Both the position numbers and the translations under genes were made by a program. The notes below the pieces were generated by a model. It saw nothing but the letters and a program-made list of their open reading frames with translations, searched no databases and had not been told where the DNA came from. A DNA stretch of 64,000 nucleotides from Campylobacter concisus. GTDB taxonomy: Bacteria > Campylobacterota > Campylobacteria > Campylobacterales > Campylobacteraceae. The stretch's first letter is position 1, and each line of letters starts with the position of its first letter. The DNA is taken from NCBI RefSeq assembly GCF_002092855.1, contig NZ_LVLC01000012.1, positions 62,001 to 126,000 on the forward strand, in the 5' to 3' direction. Below are positions 57,095-64,000 of this stretch, piece by piece.

Positions 57095-59010
57095 AAGAAT
57101 TTCTAACATCACTACTAGTTGGCATCAAGGAAAAAGAAGTTTCAAACGAAGATAAAGAGATTTTACGAAATCTCTTAAATCTTGGTGCTGTAAGCTCTCA
57201 TAAAGATAAATTTTACCTAAACAATGGCTACGTCTGCGGCAAGCTAGACATCAGCCAAAACGCAACTGGCTTTATCATGCCATTTGACAAGCGCTTCAAG
57301 CAAGACATCATCGTAGAAAATAAACATTTAAACAACTCACACCTTGGCGACATTGTGTTAGCAAAGCTTTTGCCACTTAAGAAAAAACGCCAAAGTGCTA
57401 AGATAGTAATGAGCCTAAAGCTTGCAAATGAGACAAGCGTGGTCTATACAAAACGCTTTGGAGCGGCCATTTTGGGTGTAAATTTAAAAACTGGACTAAG
57501 CACGACCTTAAAAGCGACTCAAAAAAGCCTAAAGATGCTCCCACTTGGGACGCTGCTTAAGGTAAACAACCTAAATAACGAAATAGTCGAGGTTTTAGGA
57601 AATTTAGAAGATCCACTAAGCGATGAGAAAATTTCGCTTGCCATTTATAATAAAAATGATAAATTTAGCGAGGCTTGCGAGCTTGAAGCAAAGGCTTTTG
57701 GTGATGAAGTCGATGCTAGCATGTATCCAAACAGAATTGATCTAAGAAATTTAGAGTTTTGCACGATCGATCCGGTTGACGCCAAAGACTTTGACGATGC
57801 CATATATTTTGATGAGAAAAAGCGCGAAATTTACGTTGCTATTGCCGATGTGAGCGAGTACGTGACTGCATATAGTGCCATTGATAGCGAGGCTAAAAAA
57901 AGAGGCTTTTCTATCTACTTTCCACATATTTCAGTGCCGATGCTGCCGCGCGCGCTAAGTGAAAATATCTGCTCGCTAAAGCCAGATGTGCCTCGCCTTG
58001 CATTTTGTTTTAAAATTTCACTTGATGCGAATAATGAGGTAAAAAAAGAGGAGCTTTTTGAGACGATCATCCTTTCAAAAAGGCGCTTTAACTACGACGA
58101 GATTGATGAAATTTTAGAAGGCAAAAGAGAGTGTGAAATTTCATGGATCAAGCCACTTTTTAAACTCACCACAAAGCTTCGCAAAAAAAGGCTTTTGCAC
58201 GCATTTGACTTTAGGACAAAAGAGCTGAGAATGAGCCTTGATGAAGAGGGTCAAATTTTACAAACTAGATTTGAAAGTGATTCCGACTCACATAGACTTG
58301 TCGAGGACTGCATGCTTTTAGCAAATAAAGCCGCCGCAAAGCTCATCACAAAGGGCGTTTTTAGAAACCACGCTTCGCCTGATTTTAAAAAGATAGATAC
58401 CTTACTTGAAGATTTGCAACTTTTGGGGCTTGACTTTACCTACGAGAGTGACCTTGCAAATTTGATAAGAAAGATCCAAATAAAAGCCGATGAACTGGGC
58501 AACCGCGAGGAGATAGATAAACTCATCATCAAGTCTCAAAAAAAAGCTGAGTACTCAAGTGAAAATTTAGGTCACTTTGGGCTTGGATTTGATAGATACA
58601 CGCACTTTACAAGCCCTATTAGACGCTATTCTGATCTCATTTTACACAGACTTTTAAAGGCTAAAATTTCAAAAGATGATAAGCTTTACAACTTCTTACT
58701 TTTAAATATCCAAAGCACATGTGCAACCTTAAGCGAGCTTGAAAGAGAAGCTGACAAGGTAGCCTACGACTTTATGGATAGGAAATTTACGCGCTGGGCA
58801 GCTGCAAATATCGGCAAAGAGGTGCGCTGCTACGTGAGCGAAAACCAAAATGTTTTGGTCGCTAAGCTTGATGATCATTTTGTCGGAGCTAGGATTTTTA
58901 TAACAGGATACAGCGCAAATTTACTTCAAAAGCTTGTCGTAAAGATCACAGAGGCCGACATCGCAAGTGCTAAAATTTTTGCAAAAGTGGTAAGAAAGAT
59001 CGATGTATAG
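57091..59010 (+). CDS. rnr: Ribonuclease R family exoribonuclease
   Basis: 639 residues from a GTG start that overlaps the HDOD stop (GTGA). The RNB catalytic domain (about 215-530) has CTIDPVDAKDFDDAIYFDEKKREIYVAIADVSEYV with the four metal aspartates and YTHFTSPIRRYSDLILHRLL. Cold-shock-like OB parts lie before it and an S1-like part after it. It degrades structured RNA 3' to 5'. It overlaps holA by 8 bp. Confidence 0.94.
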   Translation: MKEFLTSLLVGIKEKEVSNEDKEILRNLLNLGAVSSHKDKFYLNNGYVCGKLDISQNATGFIMPFDKRFKQDIIVENKHLNNSHLGDIVLAKLLPLKKKRQSAKIVMSLKLANETSVVYTKRFGAAILGVNLKTGLSTTLKATQKSLKMLPLGTLLKVNNLNNEIVEVLGNLEDPLSDEKISLAIYNKNDKFSEACELEAKAFGDEVDASMYPNRIDLRNLEFCTIDPVDAKDFDDAIYFDEKKREIYVAIADVSEYVTAYSAIDSEAKKRGFSIYFPHISVPMLPRALSENICSLKPDVPRLAFCFKISLDANNEVKKEELFETIILSKRRFNYDEIDEILEGKRECEISWIKPLFKLTTKLRKKRLLHAFDFRTKELRMSLDEEGQILQTRFESDSDSHRLVEDCMLLANKAAAKLITKGVFRNHASPDFKKIDTLLEDLQLLGLDFTYESDLANLIRKIQIKADELGNREEIDKLIIKSQKKAEYSSENLGHFGLGFDRYTHFTSPIRRYSDLILHRLLKAKISKDDKLYNFLLLNIQSTCATLSELEREADKVAYDFMDRKFTRWAAANIGKEVRCYVSENQNVLVAKLDDHFVGARIFITGYSANLLQKLVVKITEADIASAKIFAKVVRKIDV

Positions 59011-60001
59011 AAAAGATTTGGAGCTAAATTTAGCAAATGCAAATTTAAGCAACTACTTCTTACTTTTTGGGGCGGACGAGTTTCAGATCGAGCTCTTTGG
59101 CAAAGAAATTTTGAGCTTTTACTCAAGCGAAGACGTAAATTTATTAAGCCTTTATTTTGACGAGTACAACTACGCGCAAGCAAGCTCTCACCTAAGCGAG
59201 CAGTCACTTTTTGGCGGCAAAAATATCCTCTATGTAAAAAGCGACAAAAAGATCCCAGCAAAAGAGCTAAAGGAGCTCATCTTGCTTTGCTCAAAAAGCC
59301 AGGATAACTACTTTTTGTTTGAGCTTTATGAGTCCGATATGAAACTACTTTTTGATACGCAAAAGGCTTTTGGGACAAATTTTGCAAGATTTTTCAAGCC
59401 CTCAACTCCAGATGAAGCGATAAATTTACTAGCCAAAAACTCAGCCAAAATAGGACTAAACATAACTAAAAACGCACTTTATGAACTTTACTTTACACAT
59501 AATGAAAATTTATACCTTGCAGCAAGCGAGCTAACAAAGCTAAAGAGCCTAAACACACACATCGAACAAGATGATGTAAAAAGGCTAGTTTTTGGACTTG
59601 GCGGGATAAATTTTGATGATTTTTTTAATAAATTTATGGCTCTAAAAGATATAAAAAACGACTTTTTTACCTATCTAGAAGATCCAAATTTTAATGAAAT
59701 TTTACTTCTAAACTCACTTTACAAAGCATTTTTTAGGCTATTTAAAATTCACTCTTACATCAAGATAAATGGCCGATTAAATTTAGATGAGGCGATTGGT
59801 TATCAACCGCCTGTAAATGTCGCAAATTTATTAAAAGCAAATAGCTTAAAACTAAATTTAAATACCTATTTGGAGATATTTAAAACGCTAAATTTAGCCG
59901 AGCTAGAGCTAAAAACAAACACAAAAATGGATAAAGAAATTTTTGTATTATCAACTATTTTAAATTTGCAACATCTCATATCAACAGCAAATATTAAGTA
60001 A
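59003..60001 (+). CDS. holA: DNA polymerase III delta subunit
   Basis: 332 residues. The pattern YFLLFGADEFQIELFGKEIL at the start, then SLFGGKNILYVKSDKKIPAKELKELI and a C-terminal helical collar, is that of HolA. No Walker motif is expected. It opens the sliding clamp in the clamp loader, together with the delta-prime subunit encoded at 41.5-42.1 kb. The start overlaps rnr by 8 bp. Confidence 0.88.
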   Translation: MYRKDLELNLANANLSNYFLLFGADEFQIELFGKEILSFYSSEDVNLLSLYFDEYNYAQASSHLSEQSLFGGKNILYVKSDKKIPAKELKELILLCSKSQDNYFLFELYESDMKLLFDTQKAFGTNFARFFKPSTPDEAINLLAKNSAKIGLNITKNALYELYFTHNENLYLAASELTKLKSLNTHIEQDDVKRLVFGLGGINFDDFFNKFMALKDIKNDFFTYLEDPNFNEILLLNSLYKAFFRLFKIHSYIKINGRLNLDEAIGYQPPVNVANLLKANSLKLNLNTYLEIFKTLNLAELELKTNTKMDKEIFVLSTILNLQHLISTANIK

Positions 60002-60078
60002 CTTTAAGCTAAAATCCACCCTTGCTTAAAGCAAAATCCTTGCTCACAAAGTGAGCTAAATATCCATAAGGAGAAGAA

Positions 60079-60498
60079 ATGAAACATTACGAGCTTTTAT
60101 TTATTCTTAAGCCGACATTAACGGAAGAAGAAGTTAAAGCTAAAGTTGACTTCGTAAAAGAAGTTATAACAAAAAATGGCGGCGAAATCGCTACTGTCGT
60201 TGAGATGGGCACTAGAAAACTAGCTTACACCATCAAAAAATATGAGCGTGGAACATACTTTGTTATCTATTACAAAGCTCCACCAGCACTTCTTGCAGAG
60301 CTTACAAGAAATGTAAGGATCACTGAAGATATCATAAGATTTTTAAGCGTTAAATATGAAAATAAACGCGAAATCGCAGCTTGGGAAAGACTTTGCAAAG
60401 GTATCAAACAAACCATAAAAAAAGAGTCTCGTGAGCCAAGAGCGCCACGTGAGCCAAGAGTTGAAAAAGTAGACGAGCAAACTTTTACAGAAGAATAA
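60079..60498 (+). CDS. rpsF: 30S ribosomal protein S6
   Basis: 139 residues. [26 protein letters not shown] at the start and [50 protein letters not shown] are diagnostic. A charged extension of about 35 residues ([25 protein letters not shown]) follows, longer than E. coli S6 before modification. It starts the rpsF-ssb-rpsR operon, the normal order. Two inverted repeats sit in the leader. Confidence 0.97.
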   Translation: MKHYELLFILKPTLTEEEVKAKVDFVKEVITKNGGEIATVVEMGTRKLAYTIKKYERGTYFVIYYKAPPALLAELTRNVRITEDIIRFLSVKYENKREIAAWERLCKGIKQTIKKESREPRAPREPRVEKVDEQTFTEE

Positions 60499-60511
60499 TC
60501 AAGGATAAAAA

Positions 60512-61069
60512 ATGTTCAATAAAGTAGTACTGGTTGGGAATTTAACAAGAGATATCGAGCTAAGATACACTACTAGTGGATCTGCCATAGGAAATTCCGG
60601 TATTGCTGTTACTAGAAAATTTAATACTAACGGCGAAAAACGTGAAGAGACATGCTTTATTGACATATCATTCTTTGGCAAATCAGCTGAAATAGCAAAT
60701 CAATATTTAAGCAAAGGCTCCAAACTTCTAGTTGAAGGAAGATTAAAATTTGATCAATGGACCGACAATAATGGACAAAACCGCTCAAAGCACTCGATCG
60801 TAGTTGAAAATATGGAGATGCTTGGCGGAAATAGCGGAGCCAATGGACAAAGTCAAGGTGGATTTAATCAAAATAGTTCGTACTCACAACAACGAAATAA
60901 TGGTTCAACTAATAGCTATGGCAATGGTGGATATCAAAATTCAGCACCACAAAGACAGCAAATGCAACCACAAAATAAAAAAGTACAAGAAGAGTACTAT
61001 GAGGAAAAAATCCCTGATATAAACATTGACGCCGATAATTTTGATGGCGACAACGAAATACCGTTTTAA
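60512..61069 (+). CDS. ssb: Single-stranded DNA-binding protein
   Basis: 185 residues. An OB-fold (1-110: FNKVVLVGNLTRDIELRYTTSGSAIGNSGIAVTRKF...) is followed by a glycine-, asparagine- and glutamine-rich linker (110-165) and the acidic tail DGDNEIPF, which is the binding tip for partner proteins. It coats single-stranded DNA in replication, repair and recombination. It lies between rpsF (13 bp) and rpsR (15 bp). Confidence 0.97.
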   Translation: MFNKVVLVGNLTRDIELRYTTSGSAIGNSGIAVTRKFNTNGEKREETCFIDISFFGKSAEIANQYLSKGSKLLVEGRLKFDQWTDNNGQNRSKHSIVVENMEMLGGNSGANGQSQGGFNQNSSYSQQRNNGSTNSYGNGGYQNSAPQRQQMQPQNKKVQEEYYEEKIPDINIDADNFDGDNEIPF

Positions 61070-61084
61070 TTTAAAGGATAGAAA

Positions 61085-61345
61085 ATGGCAGAAAAAAGAA
61101 AATATTCACGTAAATATTGCAAATTTACAGAAGCAAAAATTGATTTTATAGATTATAAAGATACTTCTCTTTTAAAGTATTGTTTATCAGAGAGATTTAA
61201 AATAATGCCAAGACGTTTAACTGGCACATCAAAAAGACACCAAGAGATGGTAGAAAAAGCGATCAAAAGAGCTCGTCATGCAGCTATTATACCTTACATA
61301 GTAGATCGCAAAGATGTAGTTTCAAATCCTTTTGATGGACTATAA
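61085..61345 (+). CDS. rpsR: 30S ribosomal protein S18
   Basis: 86 residues. The conserved block [62 protein letters not shown] matches S18. It sits on the platform next to S6 and 16S rRNA. Last gene of the operon, followed by a hairpin. Confidence 0.98.
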   Translation: MAEKRKYSRKYCKFTEAKIDFIDYKDTSLLKYCLSERFKIMPRRLTGTSKRHQEMVEKAIKRARHAAIIPYIVDRKDVVSNPFDGL

Positions 61346-61355
61346 TTATTAAACT

Positions 61356-61382
61356 ATTAAGCCCCTATTAACGGGGTTTAAT
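61356..61382 (+). terminator. Terminator after the rpsF operon
   Basis: A 10-bp stem (ATTAAGCCCC/GGGGTTTAAT, one G-U pair) with a 7-base loop begins 11 bp after the rpsR stop. A weak T tail follows. Confidence 0.72.
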
Positions 61383-61865
61383 CCTAATCTTAAATATCTT
61401 AGATTTATGTTCTTATAGATTTCTATTTATTGACTGTAGTTTAAAATATTTTTCAAGTACTATCTATAATTTTGGTTTAACTTACACGAGACAATTAGAA
61501 TTTATTCAGGTGGATATCTCAAATATATGCTGTCTTTAAATAACTCTATAGCATCAATTTATCAGTTCAAAATAATTTATTTAGCCATATATATACAATC
61601 AATATCGTTGATCCATATTATTCACAATTTTTACCACGAATCACGCATCATCTATCGTATAACAATAGCTGCTCACATGAGGCTAAAAGACAAGATACTT
61701 AAATTTAAATAAATTTTATTAAATAAATCCAATATTCATCCATTTGGTGTCTGCATATCTTGCAAGTGGGCTTTATAATATATTTTATTTTGAAAACTTA
61801 TTGATGTCAAACCAACCTAACCATGCAACCATGTTAGCTAAAAACAAATTTTAAACATCCTTTTC
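61383..61865. other. Spacer without recognised genes upstream of the tRNA operon
   Basis: About 480 bp, A/T rich, with only one chance-length ORF (61 codons at 61527), which has no ribosome site and an Ile/His-rich translation without a pattern. No tmRNA, SRP or RNase P signature is seen. Nothing more can be supported. Confidence 0.4.
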
Positions 61866-61894
61866 TTGACATGTAATAATGTTTTTTGTATAAT
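61866..61894 (+). promoter_or_regulatory. Consensus sigma-70 promoter of the tRNA operon
   Basis: TTGACA (61866-61871), a spacer of exactly 17 bp and TATAAT (61889-61894). It stands 22 bp ahead of the tRNA-Lys gene, so it should drive all four tRNA genes. It is the second perfect-consensus promoter of the window. Confidence 0.88.
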
Positions 61895-61916
61895 CTCAAT
61901 TCTTTTTTAAACAAAT

Positions 61917-61992
61917 GTCTTGCTAGCTCAGTCGGTAGAGCATCTCACTTTTAATGAGGGGGCCGTTGGTTCGAATCCAACGCAGGACACCA
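61917..61992 (+). tRNA. trnK: tRNA-Lys (anticodon TTT)
   Basis: Cloverleaf of 76 bases including CCA. Acceptor GTCTTGC/GCAGGAC pairs, the anticodon loop is CTTTTAA (anticodon TTT), and the T arm is GTTGG-TTCGAAT-CCAAC. First of four tRNAs in a row. Confidence 0.95.
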
Positions 61993-62005
61993 TTTTTGGG
62001 TTTAT

Positions 62006-62081
62006 GACCCTTTCGTCTAGTGGCTCAGGACTCTACTTTCTCTGTGTAGAAACAGAGGTTCAAATCCTCTAAGGGTCGCCA
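62006..62081 (+). tRNA. trnE: tRNA-Glu-like gene with an odd anticodon arm
   Basis: 76 bases with encoded CCA. Acceptor GACCCTT/AAGGGTC, D arm and T arm (AGAGG-TTCAAAT-CCTCT) fit tRNA-Glu and every segment length equals E. coli tRNA-Glu. The anticodon stem is CTACT/TGTAG with a U-U mismatch at the last pair, and the loop TTCTCTG gives anticodon CTC, not the usual TTC, with a pyrimidine at position 37. An alternative pairing (TCTAC/GTAGA) leaves a 9-base loop. Identity as Glu rests on the body of the tRNA. Confidence 0.8.
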
Positions 62082-62098
62082 GATATTTTTAAATTTTA

Positions 62099-62174
62099 GG
62101 TCGCTTAGCTCAGTTGGTAGAGCGCCACCCTTACAAGGTGGATGTCATAAGTTCGAGTCTTATAGCGACCACCA
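62099..62174 (+). tRNA. trnV: tRNA-Val (anticodon TAC)
   Basis: 76 bases with encoded CCA. Acceptor GGTCGCT/AGCGACC, anticodon stem CCACC/GGTGG with loop CTTACAA, so anticodon TAC. The T arm has TTCGAGT. It follows the Glu gene by 17 bp. Confidence 0.95.
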
Positions 62175-62183
62175 TTTTTAGGT

Positions 62184-62260
62184 GCAGCGGTAGTTCAGTT
62201 GGTTAGAATGCCGCCCTGTCACGGCGGAGGTCGCGGGTTCGAGCCCCGTCCGCTGCGCCA
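62184..62260 (+). tRNA. trnD: tRNA-Asp (anticodon GTC)
   Basis: 77 bases with encoded CCA. Acceptor GCAGCGG/CCGCTGC, anticodon stem CCGCC/GGCGG with loop CTGTCAC, anticodon GTC. The T arm is GCGGG-TTCGAGC-CCCGT. Last gene of the tRNA operon. Confidence 0.95.
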
Positions 62261-62296
62261 TCCATTATTCTTTAACTTCCATTTTTCCCAGTTATT

Positions 62297-62323
62297 GCTA
62301 TTCTTAAAAATAGTGTATTTTTT
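62297..62323 (+). terminator. Putative terminator of the tRNA operon
   Basis: A short hairpin (GCTATT/AATAGT with one G-U pair, 6-base loop) is followed by a run of six Ts, 36 bp after tRNA-Asp. The stem is weak, but the T run fits. Confidence 0.5.
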
Positions 62324-62492
62324 AAAATTTATGCTTTAAAAATTTATACATAAGACAAATTAAAAATAAAATATAAGCTATTACTGTCAAATCGCATATA
62401 TTTAAAAATAAATCTTTTTCTAAAATTTCTAAATAATTGATACAAGACAAATCAAAATTAATATTTTTATCTCTAAGTTATCAAAAAATCAA

Positions 62493-62498
62493 TATAAT
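62493..62498 (+). promoter_or_regulatory. -10 box of the ribBA gene
   Basis: TATAAT lies 25 bp ahead of the ribBA ATG, which has AAGGGA as ribosome site. No -35 consensus; A/T-rich upstream. No FMN riboswitch is visible in the 260-bp gap before it. Confidence 0.6.
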
Positions 62499-62523
62499 CG
62501 TAAAAATTTAATAAGGGAAATTT

Positions 62524-63543
62524 ATGGCATTTGAAAATGTATTAAAAGCGATTGAAGATATAAAAAATGGCAAAATGGTAATTATGGTAGATGACGAAGA
62601 CCGTGAGAATGAAGGAGACTTGGTCTTTTCAGCGGCAAGCAGCGATATGCAAAAGGTAAATTTTGCGATCACTCATGCAAAAGGTGTGCTTTGCCTTGCA
62701 ATGGATGAAGCAAATGCAAAAAGACTTGATTTGCCGCTAATGGTTTCTAAAAATACATCCAGTCACGAAACCGCATTTACTGTTACAATTGATGCAAAGG
62801 AGGCAACGACAGGCGTAAGTGCTTATGAGCGTGATATGACGATTAGACTTGCTGCTAGTACTGATTCGGTACCTGAAAATTTTGTAAGGCCTGGGCATAT
62901 ATTTCCGCTTATTGCAAAAAAAGGTGGTGTCCTCGTTCGCACAGGTCACACTGAAGGATCAGTTGATCTTTGTAAACTTGCTGGCGTTAGTCCAATGGCT
63001 GCGATTTGTGAGATCGTAAAAGAAGATGGCACAATGGCAAGACGTGATTATCTGGAGGAATTCTGTAAAAAATTTAACCTAAATATGATAAGCGTTTCTG
63101 AATTAGTAGAATACAGACTTAGCCACGAAAGCTTAATAGAGGTTTCGCCCGCAAAGAGTGTAAAAATCTGTGGTTTTGAAGCAAAAAGATATGACATAAA
63201 AGATCACGAAAATAAAAATCACGCTGCCTATGTTTTCGGAGAGATAAAAGCGCAAACTAATGTAAAATTTCAAAAAATAAGCAAAGACCATGAGCTTTTA
63301 AGCGGAGATAAGTTTGATAATTTATTAAAATCGTTGGATTTTTTAACTAAAAATGGTGGAGTGTTGCTATTTTTAGACAGCAATAAAAGCGATGCAAGCT
63401 CACAAAAAGATTATGGCATTGGGGCACAAATTTTAAAGTATTTTGACATAAGCGAAATTGAGCTTTTAAGCTCAAATAAAAATAAAGAATTTGTAAGCTT
63501 AGCAGGCTTTGGTCTTGATATAAAAGGCTATAAAGAAATTTAA
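62524..63543 (+). CDS. ribBA: DHBP synthase with a degenerate GTP cyclohydrolase II-like domain
   Basis: 339 residues. Residues 1-200 are a complete RibB domain: MVDDEDRENEGDLVFSAA, HAKGVLCLAM, TVTIDAKEATTGVSAYERDMTI, and RTGHTEGSVDLCKLAGVSPMAAICEI. It makes dihydroxybutanone phosphate for riboflavin. Residues about 205-339 align with the GTP cyclohydrolase II part (VFGEIK, GGVLLFL, KDYGIGAQILKYFDISEIELLSSN, LAGFGLDIKGY), but the three zinc cysteines of the normal CLTGDVFGSLRCDCG block are missing. So the second half is probably inactive or structural, and a separate ribA is needed elsewhere. A standalone gene with a hairpin after it. Confidence 0.9.
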   Translation: MAFENVLKAIEDIKNGKMVIMVDDEDRENEGDLVFSAASSDMQKVNFAITHAKGVLCLAMDEANAKRLDLPLMVSKNTSSHETAFTVTIDAKEATTGVSAYERDMTIRLAASTDSVPENFVRPGHIFPLIAKKGGVLVRTGHTEGSVDLCKLAGVSPMAAICEIVKEDGTMARRDYLEEFCKKFNLNMISVSELVEYRLSHESLIEVSPAKSVKICGFEAKRYDIKDHENKNHAAYVFGEIKAQTNVKFQKISKDHELLSGDKFDNLLKSLDFLTKNGGVLLFLDSNKSDASSQKDYGIGAQILKYFDISEIELLSSNKNKEFVSLAGFGLDIKGYKEI

Positions 63544-63557
63544 ATAGATAGCCTTTT
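63522..63557 (+). terminator. Inverted repeat at the end of ribBA
   Basis: AAAAGGCTAT and ATAGCCTTTT form a perfect 10-bp stem around a 16-base loop that contains the stop codon. T-rich sequence follows. It lies between convergent ribBA and panB and can serve as a terminator for both. Confidence 0.6.
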
Positions 63558-63590
63558 GACGCTTTTTATTTAACGCGGATATTAATCATC

Positions 63591-64000
63591 CTAATAGCAA
63601 AATTCTTCACTTGGAAAAATTTTGCCTTTTACATCATTTGCGTAGGATTGCACACTCTTTCTTACAATATCCGCTCCATCAAGATAGCGTTTTACAAATT
63701 TTGGCTTAAAGTTCTCGAAAAATCCAAGCATATCAGACCATACAAGTACTTGTCCATCGACATTTACTCCGGATCCGATACCAATAACTGGCACATGAAC
63801 CTGCTTTGTTATCTCGCTAGCCACGCTACTCATCGTACCTTCAAGCAAGATGCCAAATGCTCCAGCTTGCTCAAACGCCAAAGCCTCTTCAATTAGTTTT
63901 TTTGCCTCGATCTCGCTTCTGCCTTTTATCTTATAGCCACCTTCAAATTTATAAAACTGAGGCTTTAAGCCAATGTGAGCCATAACATTTATGCCCTCTT
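63591..64000 (-). CDS. panB: 3-methyl-2-oxobutanoate hydroxymethyltransferase, C-terminal part (partial)
   Basis: About 136 residues of the C-terminal half, with the start lying beyond the right edge. The visible sequence begins EGINVMAHIGLKPQFYKFEGGYKIKGR, the PanB core, and continues with EALAFEQAGAFGILLEGTMSSVASEIT, VPVIGIGSGVNVDGQVLVWSDMLGFF and KFVKRYLDGADIV. PanB transfers a hydroxymethyl group to alpha-ketoisovalerate for pantothenate and CoA. An internal ATG at 63983 is not the true start, since conserved residues continue upstream in frame. Confidence 0.95.
   Translation of the reverse strand, partial: EGINVMAHIGLKPQFYKFEGGYKIKGRSEIEAKKLIEEALAFEQAGAFGILLEGTMSSVASEITKQVHVPVIGIGSGVNVDGQVLVWSDMLGFFENFKPKFVKRYLDGADIVRKSVQSYANDVKGKIFPSEEFCY

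Noticed and set aside
61527-61712. A 61-codon ORF as a real gene
   Set aside because: No ribosome site and no pattern in the translation; an AT-rich intergenic stretch gives such frames by chance.

Overview
The window is a contiguous piece of a low-GC Campylobacter chromosome, most like the C. concisus/curvus group. This rests on the gene set (major outer membrane porin, PEB4-type PPIase, HobA, CmoA/CmoB, AT-rich spacers) and on many gene neighbourhoods also found in C. jejuni. It is almost entirely coding, in tightly packed operons with many 1-8 bp overlaps. I see no rRNA, CRISPR array, insertion sequence or prophage.

Layout. 1-5.5 kb (minus): peb4, fba, a MotA-like/MotB-like pair, a PLP enzyme and the start of hisD form one run. 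5.6-9.4 kb: nth, dsbD, a PPK2 polyphosphate kinase and a small membrane protein. 9.4-12.8 kb (minus): the heat-shock operon hrcA-grpE-dnaK behind a perfect-consensus promoter and a CIRCE-like operator. 13.0-13.5 kb: two small unknown genes, the first an HTH protein that may be translated without a leader. 13.6-18.9 kb (minus): nadE, a DegT-family protein without the PLP lysine, lpxK, cutA, thrC, kdsB. 19.0-22.8 kb: a metallo-beta-lactamase-fold hydrolase, the porin, and a lipoprotein/cmoB/hot-dog protein operon. 22.9-25.9 kb (plus): a Tat-exported transglutaminase-fold protein with MerT-like and MerP-like proteins, then pepD. 25.9-32.5 kb (minus): pyrB-pyrC, an Hcp-like Sel1 protein, a DHH phosphoesterase, flhA and an Rrf2 regulator; rpsO runs the other way.

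33.3-35.5 kb holds an orphan FdhF-type formate dehydrogenase that is read through an in-frame UGA as selenocysteine, with a visible SECIS hairpin. 35.7-44.3 kb (minus) carries nudH, lysC, hobA, holB, folP, a truncated NADAR remnant, ligA, tlyA, ribF and cmoA. 44.4-48.4 kb is an iron-uptake cluster: PepSY membrane protein, TonB-dependent receptor, Fur-box-like site and AraC regulator. 48.5-52.5 kb (plus): hemW, tatB, tatC, queA and an unusual degenerate histidine-kinase-ATPase/receiver protein. 52.6-56.1 kb (minus): ilvC, a YibQ-like divergent polysaccharide deacetylase, dprA, ruvX. 56.3-61.3 kb (plus): an HDOD protein, rnr, holA, then rpsF-ssb-rpsR. 61.9-62.3 kb: four tRNA genes (Lys, Glu, Val, Asp) behind a second perfect-consensus promoter. 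62.5-64 kb: ribBA with a degenerate second domain, and the 3' part of panB.

Most of the window is housekeeping. The parts most worth a second look are the long-tailed MotA/MotB-like pair, the lysine-less DegT protein, the Tat-transglutaminase/MerTP-like operon, the HATPase-receiver hybrid, the odd anticodon arm of the tRNA-Glu gene, and the selenocysteine formate dehydrogenase.
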